Positions 46,657 through 56,119 of a DNA stretch of 64,000 bases are shown piece after piece (the first letter of the stretch is position 1; each line of letters opens with the position of its first letter). The notes beneath the pieces are model-generated. The model was not told the origin of the DNA. It was given only the letters and a program-made list of their open reading frames with translations, and did no database searches. A program made the translations under genes and the position numbers. Location of the stretch: the NCBI RefSeq assembly GCF_900188095.1, contig NZ_FZOT01000001.1, positions 620,001-684,000 of the forward strand. The letters run 5' to 3'. The DNA is from Noviherbaspirillum humi (lineage in GTDB: Bacteria > Pseudomonadota > Gammaproteobacteria > Burkholderiales > Burkholderiaceae_D).

Positions 46657-47143
46657 TGCCGAGGCCCTATACCAGGCCCTGGCGCAACGCGTGAAGACCG
46701 GACTGGCGTCCGCCTCCGATCCCGCCATCGTCGGCATCCACTCCGGCGGCGCCTGGCTGGCGCAGCGGCTGGCGACCGACCTCGGCCTCGAATCCCGCCT
46801 CGGCTTCATCGACGTTTCCTTCTATCGCGACGACTACGCCGAGCGCGGCCTGCATCCGGAAGTGCGTCCGACCCATATCCCGTTCGAGGTGGACGGCGCC
46901 ACCATCCTGCTGGTGGACGACGTGCTGTACACCGGCCGCACCACCCGCGCCGCCATCAACGAGCTGTTCGACTATGGCCGCCCGGCCAGGGTGCAGCTGG
47001 CGGCCCTGGTGGACCGCGGCGGCCGCGAGCTGCCGATCGCCGCCGACTACGTCGCCGAAACCGTCAGCCTGGCCGACGGCCAGCAACTCGTCCTGCAGCA
47101 GGCCGACGACGGCCGCCTTTCCCTCACGGTAGATCATGCATAA
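46637..47143 (+). CDS. pyrR: Bifunctional pyr regulator/uracil phosphoribosyltransferase PyrR
   Basis: A 168-aa type I phosphoribosyltransferase fold. The PRPP motif is [18 protein letters not shown] (about residues 93-110), with [13 protein letters not shown] and VSFYRDDY before it. In Gram-positives PyrR attenuates pyr mRNA; in Gram-negatives an RNA-binding role is less clear and it may act mainly as a UPRTase. ATG 46637 lies inside the ruvX end, and its stop overlaps the pyrB start by 8 bp. Confidence 0.94.
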   Translation: MTHPQLDAEALYQALAQRVKTGLASASDPAIVGIHSGGAWLAQRLATDLGLESRLGFIDVSFYRDDYAERGLHPEVRPTHIPFEVDGATILLVDDVLYTGRTTRAAINELFDYGRPARVQLAALVDRGGRELPIAADYVAETVSLADGQQLVLQQADDGRLSLTVDHA

Positions 47144-48095
47144 CCCGCAATTGAACAAGAACGGCGAGCTGCAGCACCTGCTCACCATCGAAGGCCTGCC
47201 CAAGGCCGTCGTCAACCATATCCTCGATACCGCCTCTTCCTTCGTCGGCATCAGCGACCGCGAAGTGAAGAAGGTGCCGCTGATGCGCGGCAAGAGCGTG
47301 TTCAACCTCTTCTTCGAGAATTCGACGCGCACCCGCACCACCTTCGAGATCGCCGCCAAGCGGCTGTCGGCGGACGTGATCAATCTCAACATCGCCGCCT
47401 CCAGCACCTCTAAGGGCGAGTCGCTGCTCGACACCATCGACAACCTGGCGGCGATGCATGCCGACATGTTCGTGGTGCGCCATGCCCAGTCCGGCGCGCC
47501 GTACCTGATCGCCAAGCACCTGACCCAGACCGGGCAAAACCATGTGCACGTCGTCAATGCCGGCGACGGCCGCCATGCGCACCCGACCCAGGGCCTGCTC
47601 GACATGTACACCATCCGCCACTACAAGAAGGATTTCAGCAACCTGACGGTGGCCATCGTCGGCGACATCCTGCACAGCCGGGTGGCGCGCTCCGACATCC
47701 ATGCGCTCACCACCCTGGGCGTGCCGGAAGTGCGCGCCATCGGCCCGCAGACGCTGCTGCCGGGCGGCCTGGAGCAGCTCGGCGTGCGCGTCTTCACCGA
47801 CATGAACGAAGGCCTGAAGGGCGTGGACGTGATCATCATGCTGCGCCTGCAGAACGAGCGCATGTCCGGCGCGCTGCTGCCCTCGGCGCAGGAATTCTTC
47901 AAGAGCTACGGCCTGACGCCGGAGCGCCTCGCCCTGGCCAGGCCGGATGCGATCGTGATGCACCCGGGGCCGATGAACCGCGGCGTGGAGATCGATTCGG
48001 CGGTGGCCGACGGCGCGCAGGCGGTGATCCTGCCCCAGGTGACCTTCGGCATCGCGGTGCGGATGGCGGTGATGAGCATTTTGGCGGGAAACTGA
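47136..48095 (+). CDS. pyrB: Aspartate carbamoyltransferase catalytic subunit
   Basis: Catalyses carbamoyl-phosphate plus aspartate to carbamoyl-aspartate in pyrimidine synthesis. Length 319 aa. The carbamoyl-phosphate motif [13 protein letters not shown] is present, followed by [13 protein letters not shown], then [11 protein letters not shown] and the aspartate loop [21 protein letters not shown] is near the end. There is no pyrI nearby; the neighbour pyrC' suggests the class A enzyme, a PyrB-PyrC' dodecamer as in Pseudomonas. Confidence 0.97.
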   Translation: MHNPQLNKNGELQHLLTIEGLPKAVVNHILDTASSFVGISDREVKKVPLMRGKSVFNLFFENSTRTRTTFEIAAKRLSADVINLNIAASSTSKGESLLDTIDNLAAMHADMFVVRHAQSGAPYLIAKHLTQTGQNHVHVVNAGDGRHAHPTQGLLDMYTIRHYKKDFSNLTVAIVGDILHSRVARSDIHALTTLGVPEVRAIGPQTLLPGGLEQLGVRVFTDMNEGLKGVDVIIMLRLQNERMSGALLPSAQEFFKSYGLTPERLALARPDAIVMHPGPMNRGVEIDSAVADGAQAVILPQVTFGIAVRMAVMSILAGN

Positions 48096-48098
48096 GCA

Positions 48099-49400
48099 AT
48101 GAAACTGCATATCAAGAATGGCCGCGTGATCGATCCGGCCAACGGAATCGACGCCCGGCGCGACCTCGCCATCGAGAACGGCAAGATCGTTGCCGTCGGC
48201 GCGGCCCCGGCCGGCTTCGTCGCCGACGAGACGATCGACGCCGCCGGCCTGGTGGTGATTCCCGGCCTGGTGGACCTGAGCGCCCGCCTGCGCGAACCGG
48301 GCTACGAATACAAGGCGACGCTGGAGTCGGAGATGCAGGCGGCGATCCAGGGCGGCGTGACCAGCCTGGTGTGCCCGCCGGACACCGACCCGGTGCTGGA
48401 CGAACCCGGCCTGGTGGAAATGCTGAAGCACCGGGCGCGCGGCCTGAATCAGGCCAACGTCTATCCGCTCGGCGCGCTCACCGTCGGCCTGAAGGGCCAG
48501 GCGCTGACCGAAATGGCCGAGCTGACCGAAGCCGGCTGCATCGGCTTTTCCCAGGCCGAGTGCCCGATCGTCGACACCACCGTGCTGCTGCGCGCGATGC
48601 AGTATGCCAAGACCTTCGGCTACACCGTCTGGCTGCGGCCCCAGGACCCGCACCTCGGCAGGGGCGGCATCGCCCACAGCGGCCCGATCGCCTCCCGCCT
48701 TGGCCTGTCCGGCGTGCCGGTGATGGCCGAGACCATCGCCCTGCATACCATCTTCGAACTGGTGCGCACCACCGGCGCCCGGGTGCACCTGTGCCGCATC
48801 TCGTCCGCCGCCGGCATCGAGCTGGTGCGGGCGGCCAAGAAGGAAGGCCTGCCGGTCAGCTGCGATGTCGGCGTGCACCATGTGCACCTGACCGACGCCG
48901 ACATCGGCTTCTTCGACTCCAATGCCCGCGTGGTGCCGCCGTTCCGCTCGCAGCGCGACCGCGACGCCATCCGCCAGGGCCTGGCCGACGGCGCCATCGA
49001 CGCCATCTGCTCCGACCACACCCCGGTGGACGACGACGAGAAGCTGCTGCCCTTCGGCGAAGCCTCGCCGGGCGCCACCGGCCTGGAGCTGCTGCTCTCG
49101 CTCACGCTGAAGTGGGCGCAGGAAGGCAGCGACCGTTCCGACGCTATGCTGGCCAAGGCCATCGGCCGCATCACCCATGATGCCGCGCGCATCATCGGCA
49201 AGCCGGCCGGCACGCTGTCCGCCGGCGCCGCCGCCGACATTTGCATCTTCGATCCGGCGGCGCGCTGGAAGGTGGAAGCGGCCAACCTGGCCAGCCAGGG
49301 CAAGCACACGCCGCTGCTCGGCTACGAACTCCCCGGCAAGGTGCGCTACACCGTGGTCGGCGGCCATGTCGCGCTGAGGACGGCAGCGCAGCCGGCATGA
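48099..49400 (+). CDS. Dihydroorotase-like protein PyrC', probably non-catalytic
   Basis: A 433-aa member of the cyclic amidohydrolase family, 3 bp after pyrB. In active type I dihydroorotases the first metal motif is D-x-H-x-H-x-R-x-P-G. Here residues 59-68 read DLSARLREPG, so both His are replaced (Ser61, Arg63). A SDHTPV segment and a HHVHLTDADI segment remain. This matches the inactive PyrC' that is needed to assemble PyrB in Pseudomonas (established for that genus), so a structural role is inferred. A separate active pyrC should be elsewhere in the genome. Confidence 0.92.
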   Translation: MKLHIKNGRVIDPANGIDARRDLAIENGKIVAVGAAPAGFVADETIDAAGLVVIPGLVDLSARLREPGYEYKATLESEMQAAIQGGVTSLVCPPDTDPVLDEPGLVEMLKHRARGLNQANVYPLGALTVGLKGQALTEMAELTEAGCIGFSQAECPIVDTTVLLRAMQYAKTFGYTVWLRPQDPHLGRGGIAHSGPIASRLGLSGVPVMAETIALHTIFELVRTTGARVHLCRISSAAGIELVRAAKKEGLPVSCDVGVHHVHLTDADIGFFDSNARVVPPFRSQRDRDAIRQGLADGAIDAICSDHTPVDDDEKLLPFGEASPGATGLELLLSLTLKWAQEGSDRSDAMLAKAIGRITHDAARIIGKPAGTLSAGAAADICIFDPAARWKVEAANLASQGKHTPLLGYELPGKVRYTVVGGHVALRTAAQPA

Positions 49401-50161
49401 ACGCCGGCGGATTGCGGCGGCGGCTGCGCCTGGCGCGGCTGGCGCTGCACCTCCTGCAAGGATTGCTGACCTGCGCGCTGGTGTTTCCGCTTGCCGGGCA
49501 GGCGCAGCGGCGGCGCCTGATCCAGCGCTGGTCGGCCCGGCTGGTGGCGATCTGCGGGCTGGCGGTGTCGCTGCCGGCGACCGCCCATGCCGGCGAGAAG
49601 GCGCTGATCGTTTCCAACCATGTGTCCTGGCTGGACATCTTCGTCATCAACGCCCGGGTGCCGTGCCGCTTCGTCGCCAAGTCGGACATCCGCGGCTGGC
49701 CGGTGCTCGGCTGGCTCTGCGCCCGCGCCGGCACCATCTTCATTGCCCGCGGCAGGGTGCGCGACGTGCGCCGCATCTTCCAGGATCTCGTGCACAGCCT
49801 GCATGCCGGAGACCATGTGGCCTTCTTTCCCGAGGGAACCACGTCGCCGCCGGGCGGGCTGCTGCCCTTCCACGCCAACCTGTTCGAAGCGGCGATCGAT
49901 GCCGGCGTGCCGGTGCATCCGTACGCGCTGCGCTATCTCGATGGAGAGGGGAATTACCATCCGGCGGTCGACTTCAGCGGCGACACCGGCTTCATGGAAA
50001 GCCTGATGCGGGTGCTGGAAGCGCCCGGCATCCGGGTCGAGCTGGTGGATCTGCCGCCGCTCGACACCCGCGGCGCGCATCGCCGCGAGCTGGCGGAGGC
50101 GGCGCACCGTGAAGTCGCCTCGGCACTCGGCCTCCAGCCCCGGCAGGCCAGGGCCGGCTAG
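49397..50161 (+). CDS. plsC: 1-acylglycerol-3-phosphate O-acyltransferase family protein
   Basis: A 254-aa membrane-associated acyltransferase of phospholipid synthesis. The HX4D motif NHVSWLD (His75, Asp80), the block AKSDIRGWPVLGWL, and the phosphate motif FFPEGTTS are present. An N-terminal hydrophobic stretch (about residues 15-35) anchors it. The start overlaps the pyrC' stop (ATGA), and its stop overlaps the apaH stop by 4 bp on the opposite strand. It could also be an olsA-type lysolipid acyltransferase; plsC is the simplest call. Confidence 0.88.
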   Translation: MNAGGLRRRLRLARLALHLLQGLLTCALVFPLAGQAQRRRLIQRWSARLVAICGLAVSLPATAHAGEKALIVSNHVSWLDIFVINARVPCRFVAKSDIRGWPVLGWLCARAGTIFIARGRVRDVRRIFQDLVHSLHAGDHVAFFPEGTTSPPGGLLPFHANLFEAAIDAGVPVHPYALRYLDGEGNYHPAVDFSGDTGFMESLMRVLEAPGIRVELVDLPPLDTRGAHRRELAEAAHREVASALGLQPRQARAG

Positions 50162-50976
50162 ATCGATCCCGGCACCTGATACTGCGGGCAATCCACCTGC
50201 ACCACCGACCGGTCTTCCAGGCATACCGCCGTCAGCTTCCCGCCCCACAGGCAACCGGTGTCCAGCGCAATGAGATCGGGGCGCAGCACCAGCCCCAGCG
50301 TCGACCAGTGTCCGATCACCACCGGCACCTCCCGCGTGCGGCGGCCCGGCATGTCGAACCACGGCATCAATCCCTCCAGCGGCTGACCATCCTTGTGCAC
50401 CATGTCCATGCTGCCGTCGGCATGGCAATAGCGGATGCGGGTGAGCGCATTGACGATGCAGCGCAGCCGATCATGGCCCTGCAGGCCGTCATCCCAGCGC
50501 GCCGGCGCATTGCCATACATGTGGCGCAGGAAATCCACCCAGTCCGGCCCGCGCAGCATCGCTTCCACTTCCGCCGCCAGATGCAATGTCTGCGGCAGGG
50601 TCCATTGCGGCGCCACGCCGGCATGCACGATCAGGTGCCCCTGCTCGTGGATCGCCAGCGACTGGTGCCGCAGCCAGTCCATCAGCTCGTCCCGGTCCGG
50701 CGCGTCCAGCACCTCGTGCAGGGTATCGCCCCGGTGCTGGAGCCGGATGCCCTGGGTGACGGCCAGCAGGTGCAGATCGTGGTTGCCGAGCACCACCCGG
50801 GCGTCCGGCCCGAGGGCGCGGATGCGGCGTAGCGTTTGCAGCGAATCCGGCCCCCGATTCACCAGGTCGCCGACAAAGATCAAATGCGGCTTTACGGCCG
50901 CGGCGTACAACTGGGTGATCAATTCATCGAGCTTGCCTAGGCAGCCCTGTACATCGCCGATTACGTAAGTGGTCAT
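50158..50976 (-). CDS. apaH: Bis(5'-nucleosyl)-tetraphosphatase, symmetrical
   Basis: Metallophosphatase that hydrolyses Ap4A to two ADP. Length 272 aa. Motifs: GDVQGCLGKLDEL, where E. coli has GDVHGC; FVGDLVNRGPDSLQTLR; LGNHDLHLLA; and VHAGVAPQW. The His-to-Gln change in the first metal motif also occurs, as far as I recall, in other beta- and gammaproteobacterial ApaH. ATG 50976 chosen by family start MTTYVIGD. Convergent with plsC and divergent from manC. Confidence 0.95.
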   Translation of the reverse strand: MTTYVIGDVQGCLGKLDELITQLYAAAVKPHLIFVGDLVNRGPDSLQTLRRIRALGPDARVVLGNHDLHLLAVTQGIRLQHRGDTLHEVLDAPDRDELMDWLRHQSLAIHEQGHLIVHAGVAPQWTLPQTLHLAAEVEAMLRGPDWVDFLRHMYGNAPARWDDGLQGHDRLRCIVNALTRIRYCHADGSMDMVHKDGQPLEGLMPWFDMPGRRTREVPVVIGHWSTLGLVLRPDLIALDTGCLWGGKLTAVCLEDRSVVQVDCPQYQVPGSI

Positions 50977-51096
50977 GAAAGCTGGGTGAGTTGATGGGCG
51001 GCACGTTTCCTTGTCAGACCACAAGGAGCCGTGAGGCAACGTGCTCTATAAAGAAGTTGTGGCAACGATTGGCATTCCAAACCAAACGCATCCATC

Positions 51097-52509
51097 ATGT
51101 TAACCCCGATTATCCTTTCCGGCGGCGCCGGTACGCGGCTGTGGCCGGTGTCGCGCGAAGCGCATCCGAAGCCCTTCATGCGCATCGGCGGCGGCAAATG
51201 CCTGCTGCTGCAGACCTTCGAGCGGGCGCAGGCGGTGGCGCCGCAGCGCTCGCCGCTGATCGTCACCAACCGCGAATACCACCTGCGCTCGCGCGACGAG
51301 CTGCCGGCCAAGGGCACGCTGCCGCACTACCTGCTGGAGCCGGCCGGCCGCAATACCGCCCCGGCAATCGCCCTGGCCGCGCTGTGGGCGCAGCAGGAGG
51401 ATCCTGACGCCTGCCTGCTGGTGATGCCGGCCGATCACCTGATCACGAACGTCGCCGCCTTCCGCGACGCCGCCGTGCAGGCCGAGGCGCTGGCGCGCGA
51501 CGGCTTCCTGGTGCTGTTCGGCATCCGTCCCACGGCGCCGGAGACCGGCTATGGCTATGTCGAGATGGGCGATCCGGTCCGGCAGCAGGCGCAGGCGCAT
51601 GCGGTGAAGGCTTTCCACGAGAAGCCGGACGCCGCCACCGCCGCCGGCTACCTGGCGCAGGGCAATTTCGTCTGGAACAGCGGCATCTTCTGCTTCCGCG
51701 CCGACGTCATCCTGCAGGCGCTGGAGACCTGGCAGCCGCCGCTGATGCAGGCGGCGCGCAGCGTATGGGAAGCCGCCGGCACCAGCGGCGACAAGACAGA
51801 GCTGCCGGAAGCCTTCGAGCAGCTCGACAACATCTCCATCGACTACGCCGTGATGGAGAAGGCGCAGAACATCGCGGTGGTGCCGGGCGACTTCGGCTGG
51901 AGCGACATGGGCGCCTGGAGCGCCGTCGCCGACACCGTGCCGGCGGATGCCGACGGCAACAACACCAACCGCCCGGACGCCATCCTGATCGACACCCGCC
52001 ACACCTACATCGATTCCAAGGACCGGCTGGTGGCGGCGATCGGCCTCGACAACATCCTCATCGTCGACACGCCGGACGCGCTGCTTGTCGCAGATCGTGC
52101 CAAGAGCCAGGAAGTGAAGCAGGTGGTGAGCCAACTCAAGGCGCGCAATCATGAAGCGCACAAAATCCACCGCACTGCCGTGCGTCCCTGGGGCACCTAC
52201 ACCGTGCTGGGGGAAGGGCAGGGCTTCAAGATCAAGCGCGTGGTGGTCAAGCCCGGCCATTCGCTGTCGCTGCAGATGCATCACCACCGCAGCGAGCACT
52301 GGGTGGTGGTGTTCGGCACCGCCAGCATCACCGTCGGCGAGACCACGCGCCTGATGACCCAGAACCAGTCAACCTACATCGCCATCGGCGAAAGGCACCG
52401 GCTGGCCAATCCGGGCATCACCGACCTGGTGCTGATCGAAGTCCAGTGCGGAAGCTATCTCGGGGAGGATGACATCGTCCGCTTCTCCGACGTGTATGGG
52501 AGGGCCTGA
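51097..52509 (+). CDS. manC: Mannose-1-phosphate guanylyltransferase/mannose-6-phosphate isomerase
   Basis: Type II bifunctional enzyme that makes GDP-mannose. Length 470 aa. The nucleotidyltransferase domain (residues 1-285) has [20 protein letters not shown] (start), FHEKPD and FVWNSGIF. The C-terminal cupin isomerase domain (about residues 360-465) has [23 protein letters not shown] and [17 protein letters not shown]. First gene of the polysaccharide locus. A small inverted repeat CCTTGT/ACAAGG (51009-51026) lies upstream. It feeds gmd, the next gene. Confidence 0.96.
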   Translation: MLTPIILSGGAGTRLWPVSREAHPKPFMRIGGGKCLLLQTFERAQAVAPQRSPLIVTNREYHLRSRDELPAKGTLPHYLLEPAGRNTAPAIALAALWAQQEDPDACLLVMPADHLITNVAAFRDAAVQAEALARDGFLVLFGIRPTAPETGYGYVEMGDPVRQQAQAHAVKAFHEKPDAATAAGYLAQGNFVWNSGIFCFRADVILQALETWQPPLMQAARSVWEAAGTSGDKTELPEAFEQLDNISIDYAVMEKAQNIAVVPGDFGWSDMGAWSAVADTVPADADGNNTNRPDAILIDTRHTYIDSKDRLVAAIGLDNILIVDTPDALLVADRAKSQEVKQVVSQLKARNHEAHKIHRTAVRPWGTYTVLGEGQGFKIKRVVVKPGHSLSLQMHHHRSEHWVVVFGTASITVGETTRLMTQNQSTYIAIGERHRLANPGITDLVLIEVQCGSYLGEDDIVRFSDVYGRA

Positions 52510-52579
52510 CCGGCAAAGGGAAAAGGGCAGGGAAGCCGGTCTCGCAGATCATTTCGAAACAACCAAGGAAATCCGAAAC

Positions 52580-53683
52580 ATGCTGATGAAATCCAAACCA
52601 AGCAAGGTCGCTCTCATTACCGGCGTCACGGGGCAGGACGGCGCCTACCTGGCCGAACTGCTGCTCAACAAGGGCTACGAGGTGCATGGCATCAAGCGCC
52701 GCAGCTCCCTGTTCAACACCGACCGCATCGACCACCTGTACCAGGACCCGCATGAGCCGGAAGTGCGCTTCAAGCTGCACCACGGCGATCTGACCGATTC
52801 CACCAGCCTGATCCGCATCATCCAGCAGGTGCAGCCCGACGAGATCTACAACCTCGCCGCCCAGAGTCATGTGGCGGTGTCCTTCGAAGAGCCGGAGTAC
52901 ACCGCCAATGCCGACGGCATGGGCGCGCTGCGCATCCTGGAGGCGATCCGCATCCTCGGTTTGGAGAAGAAGACCCGTTTCTACCAGGCATCGACCTCCG
53001 AGCTGTATGGCCTGGTGCAGGAGATTCCGCAAAAGGAGACCACGCCGTTCTATCCGCGCAGCCCGTATGCGGTGGCCAAGCTGTACGCCTACTGGATCAC
53101 GGTCAACTATCGCGAGGCCTACGGCATCTATGCCTGCAACGGCATCCTGTTCAACCATGAATCGCCGCTGCGCGGCGAGACCTTCGTCACCCGCAAGATC
53201 ACCCGGGCGCTGGCGCGCATCAAGCTGAACCTGCAGGACTGCCTCTACCTCGGCAATCTCTCCGCCAAGCGCGACTGGGGCCATGCGCGCGACTACGTCG
53301 AGATGCAGTGGCTGATGCTGCAGCAGGACAAGCCGGAAGATTTCGTCATCGCCACCGGCGTGCAGTACAGCGTGCGCGAATTCATCAACGCCGCCGCCAA
53401 GGAACTGCAGATGAATATCCGCTGGGAAGGCGAGGGCGTGGACGAGAAAGGCTACAACGACGAAGGCAAGTGCATCGTCGCCGTCGACCCGCGCTACTTC
53501 CGCCCGGCCGAAGTCGAGACCCTGCTCGGCGACGCCAGCAAGGCCAAGAACAAGCTCGGCTGGACGCCGCGCACCTCATTCGAGGAGCTGGTGGCCGAGA
53601 TGGTGCGGGAAGACCTGAAGTCGGCGCAGCGCGACGAGCTGGTGAAGCAGCATGGGTATAGCGTGTTTGCGCATCATGAGTAA
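52580..53683 (+). CDS. gmd: GDP-mannose 4,6-dehydratase
   Basis: SDR enzyme that converts GDP-mannose to GDP-4-keto-6-deoxy-D-mannose. Length 367 aa. The Rossmann loop is [33 protein letters not shown] is the diagnostic NADP loop. The catalytic QASTSELYG and [12 protein letters not shown] carry Ser/Thr, Tyr and Lys. ATG 52580 follows AAGGAA with correct spacing. No reductase (rmd or fcl) follows within the window, so the final sugar (D-rhamnose, L-fucose or other) is open. Confidence 0.96.
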   Translation: MLMKSKPSKVALITGVTGQDGAYLAELLLNKGYEVHGIKRRSSLFNTDRIDHLYQDPHEPEVRFKLHHGDLTDSTSLIRIIQQVQPDEIYNLAAQSHVAVSFEEPEYTANADGMGALRILEAIRILGLEKKTRFYQASTSELYGLVQEIPQKETTPFYPRSPYAVAKLYAYWITVNYREAYGIYACNGILFNHESPLRGETFVTRKITRALARIKLNLQDCLYLGNLSAKRDWGHARDYVEMQWLMLQQDKPEDFVIATGVQYSVREFINAAAKELQMNIRWEGEGVDEKGYNDEGKCIVAVDPRYFRPAEVETLLGDASKAKNKLGWTPRTSFEELVAEMVREDLKSAQRDELVKQHGYSVFAHHE

Positions 53684-53712
53684 CTGAAGTCTAGACGGTT
53701 GCAGTCCCGCCG

Positions 53713-53738
53713 CCGGGAGCGAGACCATTCGCTCCCGG
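53713..53738 (+). terminator. Hairpin after gmd
   Basis: CCGGGAGCGA (53713-53722) pairs perfectly with TCGCTCCCGG (53729-53738). No strong U-run, but the position 30 bp after gmd fits a terminator. Confidence 0.7.
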
Positions 53739-53752
53739 TCCTGAATTGTTAT

Positions 53753-53766
53753 TTGATTTATATCAA
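53753..53766. promoter_or_regulatory. FNR/ANR-type box
   Basis: TTGAT-TTAT-ATCAA is an exact match to the TTGAT-N4-ATCAA consensus for FNR/ANR regulators. It lies about 190 bp upstream of the inferred rfbB promoter start and 70 bp after gmd, so its target gene is not obvious. Confidence 0.7.
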
Positions 53767-53911
53767 ACAATCGCAGTATTTCTTCCTCACCCTCCCAGCA
53801 AGGCTTGCGCTTCATCGCTTTCCCATCTGTGCTTGTGCAATCAGCACTCTTCCCCGGTAAGTATTTCCCTCAAAAGTAGTAACTGTATGTAAATCTCTGG
53901 CGCGCACTGTC

Positions 53912-53940
53912 TTGGTGACAGCGCCGTGTAAGGGTAAAAT
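53912..53940 (+). promoter_or_regulatory. Probable sigma-70-type promoter for the rfb genes
   Basis: TTGGTG (53912-53917), a 17-bp spacer and TAAAAT (53935-53940). A 5-bp dyad CTGTC-N5-GACAG (53907-53921) overlaps the -35 and may be an operator. Expected start near 53947, about 210 nt before rfbB. Confidence 0.55.
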
Positions 53941-53945
53941 GTCGC

Positions 53946-54006
53946 GCCGGCAAAAAGCATGCCTTTGCATGCGTGGACTTCACGAAGCATGTCTTCACAA
54001 GCCGGC
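53946..54006 (+). other. Possible structured leader of rfbB mRNA
   Basis: GCCGGC at 53946-53951 and GCCGGC at 54001-54006 can pair with each other. Inside lies GCATGC-N4-GCATGC (53957-53972), a strong small hairpin. Candidate RNA element; not recognised as a known family. No ops/JUMPstart element seen. Confidence 0.4.
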
Positions 54007-54156
54007 AAACCGGGCGCGATAAAAGAAATACCATGAGCGTCCGGGTCGAACGGCATGCCAGCCGAAACGGCTCGACACCGGTTCGGATCCCTATTGAAAA
54101 GCCATTGGCGCTTCAATGGCCGCAGGCTGAAGCCATCAACCTTCTCGGAAAAGCAA

Positions 54157-55212
54157 ATGATTCTCGTAACAGGCGGTGCAGGATTCATCGGGTCGAACTT
54201 TGTCCTGGATTGGCTGACCCAAAGCGGGGAGCCGGTCGTCAACCTGGACAAGCTGACCTATGCCGGCAATCTGGAGAATCTCGCCAGCCTGAAGGGCGAT
54301 GCCAGACATGTTTTCGTTCAGGGCGACATAGGCGACCAAACCCTGGTGGCCGGTCTGCTGGAAAAGCACAAGCCGCGCGCTGTCCTGCACTTCGCCGCCG
54401 AATCGCATGTGGACCGCTCCATCCACGGTCCCGATGCCTTCATCCAGACTAATGTGGTCGGCACCTTTCAGTTGCTGGAGGCGGTCCGCGCCTACTGGGC
54501 GTCGCTGGAAGAGCCGGAAAAATCGGCCTTCCGCTTCCTGCACGTCTCCACCGACGAGGTCTATGGTTCGCTGGGCAAGGAAGATCCGCCTTTCGCCGAG
54601 ACCAATCGCTACGAACCGAACAGCCCGTATTCCGCCAGCAAGGCAGCCAGTGACCACCTGGTACGCGCCTACCACCATACCTACGGCCTGCCGGTGCTGA
54701 CGACCAACTGCTCGAACAACTACGGTCCTTACCATTTTCCCGAGAAGCTGATCCCGCTGATCATCGTCAATGCCCTCGCCGGCAAGCCTCTGCCGGTCTA
54801 CGGCGACGGACAGCAGATCCGCGACTGGCTCTACGTCGGCGACCATTGCAGCGCCATCCGCCGCGTGCTCGAAGCCGGCCGACTGGGGGAAACCTACAAT
54901 GTCGGCGGCTGGAACGAGCAGGCGAACCTGGATGTGGTCAAGATCGTGTGCGGCATCCTCGATGAACTGCAGCCTCGCGCCGACGGCAAGCGGTACGCCG
55001 AGCAGATCACCTTCGTCAAGGACAGGCCTGGGCATGATCGCCGCTACGCCATCGATGCCCGCAAGCTGGAGCGCGAACTCGGCTGGAAACCGGCCGAGAC
55101 CTTCGAAACCGGCATCCGCAAGACGGTGAAGTGGTACCTGGCGAACGGCGACTGGGTGCGCAATGTTCAATCCGGCGCCTATCGCGAATGGATCAGCCGG
55201 AACTACGGCTAG
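54157..55212 (+). CDS. rfbB: dTDP-glucose 4,6-dehydratase
   Basis: Second step of dTDP-L-rhamnose synthesis. Length 351 aa. SDR features are [30 protein letters not shown] with the catalytic Asp/Glu following, and [25 protein letters not shown] and DHRRYAI-like HDRRYAIDA complete the RmlB pattern. ATG 54157 is the family start; longer open frames upstream are chance. The tight order is rfbB-rfbD-rfbA-rfbC. Confidence 0.97.
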   Translation: MILVTGGAGFIGSNFVLDWLTQSGEPVVNLDKLTYAGNLENLASLKGDARHVFVQGDIGDQTLVAGLLEKHKPRAVLHFAAESHVDRSIHGPDAFIQTNVVGTFQLLEAVRAYWASLEEPEKSAFRFLHVSTDEVYGSLGKEDPPFAETNRYEPNSPYSASKAASDHLVRAYHHTYGLPVLTTNCSNNYGPYHFPEKLIPLIIVNALAGKPLPVYGDGQQIRDWLYVGDHCSAIRRVLEAGRLGETYNVGGWNEQANLDVVKIVCGILDELQPRADGKRYAEQITFVKDRPGHDRRYAIDARKLERELGWKPAETFETGIRKTVKWYLANGDWVRNVQSGAYREWISRNYG

Positions 55213-55220
55213 AGATGACC

Positions 55221-56117
55221 ATGAAAATCCTATTGTTCGGCAAGGGTGGCCAAGTCGGTTGGGAACTGCAGCGCAGCCTGGCGCCGCTGGGCCAGATAGT
55301 CGCGCTCGACTTCGACAGCAAAGATCTGTGCGGCGACTTCACCAATATCGATGGCATCGCCGCCACCGTCCGCCAGGTCAGACCCGGCGTGATCGTCAAT
55401 GCCGCCGCCCATACGGCAGTCGACAAGGCGGAGAGCGAGCCGGCGCTGGCGCATCGCATCAATGCCGAGGCGCCCGGCGCGCTGGCGCGCGAGGCGAAGG
55501 CCGTCGGCGCCATGCTGGTCCACTACTCGACGGACTATGTCTTCGATGGCAGCGGCGAGCGTCCCTGGCGAGAAGATGATGCAACCGGCCCGCTAAGCGT
55601 GTACGGCGCCACCAAGCTGGCAGGCGAAGAAGCGATCAGGCAATCCGGCTGCCGCCATCTGATCTTCCGGACCAGCTGGGTCTACGCAGCGCGCGGCGGC
55701 AACTTCGCCAAGACCATGCTGCGCCTGGCACGCGAACGCGACCGGCTCACCGTCATCAATGACCAGACCGGCGCGCCTACCGGCGCCGACCTGCTGGCCG
55801 ATGTCACCGCGCATGCGATCCGGGCGGCGAACCAGGATGAAAAGCTGTGCGGCCTGTATCACCTCGTCGCGTCCGGCCATACCACCTGGCATGACTATGC
55901 GCGGCTGGTGATCGAATACGCGCGAAATGCCGGCGTCGAGATCAAGGTGGCGCCGAGCGCGATCGAGCCGGTGCCCACCTCCGCTTTCCCCACGCCGGCC
56001 AGGCGCCCGAACAATTCTCGCTTGGCGACCGACAAGCTGCGCACGGCGTTCGGCCTCACACTGCCGGCGTGGCAGGCGGGTGTCGAGCGCATGCTCGCCG
56101 AAATACTGGAAAAATAA
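55221..56117 (+). CDS. rfbD: dTDP-4-dehydrorhamnose reductase
   Basis: Final step to dTDP-L-rhamnose. Length 298 aa. It begins [42 protein letters not shown] and YGATKLAGE carry the SDR signature. [13 protein letters not shown] is typical of RmlD. An ATG 6 nt upstream (55215) is an equally possible start. Start is 8 nt after the rfbB stop. Confidence 0.96.
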   Translation: MKILLFGKGGQVGWELQRSLAPLGQIVALDFDSKDLCGDFTNIDGIAATVRQVRPGVIVNAAAHTAVDKAESEPALAHRINAEAPGALAREAKAVGAMLVHYSTDYVFDGSGERPWREDDATGPLSVYGATKLAGEEAIRQSGCRHLIFRTSWVYAARGGNFAKTMLRLARERDRLTVINDQTGAPTGADLLADVTAHAIRAANQDEKLCGLYHLVASGHTTWHDYARLVIEYARNAGVEIKVAPSAIEPVPTSAFPTPARRPNNSRLATDKLRTAFGLTLPAWQAGVERMLAEILEK

Positions 56118-56119
56118 CC

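Larger units (their letters stand above)
53739..54156. other. Long, AT-richer intergenic region before rfbB
   Basis: With the hairpin before it this gap is 473 bp. It holds a perfect FNR-type box (53753-53766), a probable promoter (53912-53940) and a structured leader, all listed separately. Short overlapping ORFs in it look like chance frames. No gene remnant was recognised. Confidence 0.6.

Noticed and set aside
53684-54156. ops/JUMPstart element for RfaH
   Set aside because: No close match to GGCGGTAGC(G/A)T was found.
53841-54251. Small minus-strand gene in the gmd-rfbB gap
   Set aside because: No ribosome-binding site, overlaps rfbB, and the translation resembles no family.
53973-54452. 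Small plus-strand gene overlapping rfbB
   Set aside because: Runs out of frame through rfbB and only reflects its sequence.
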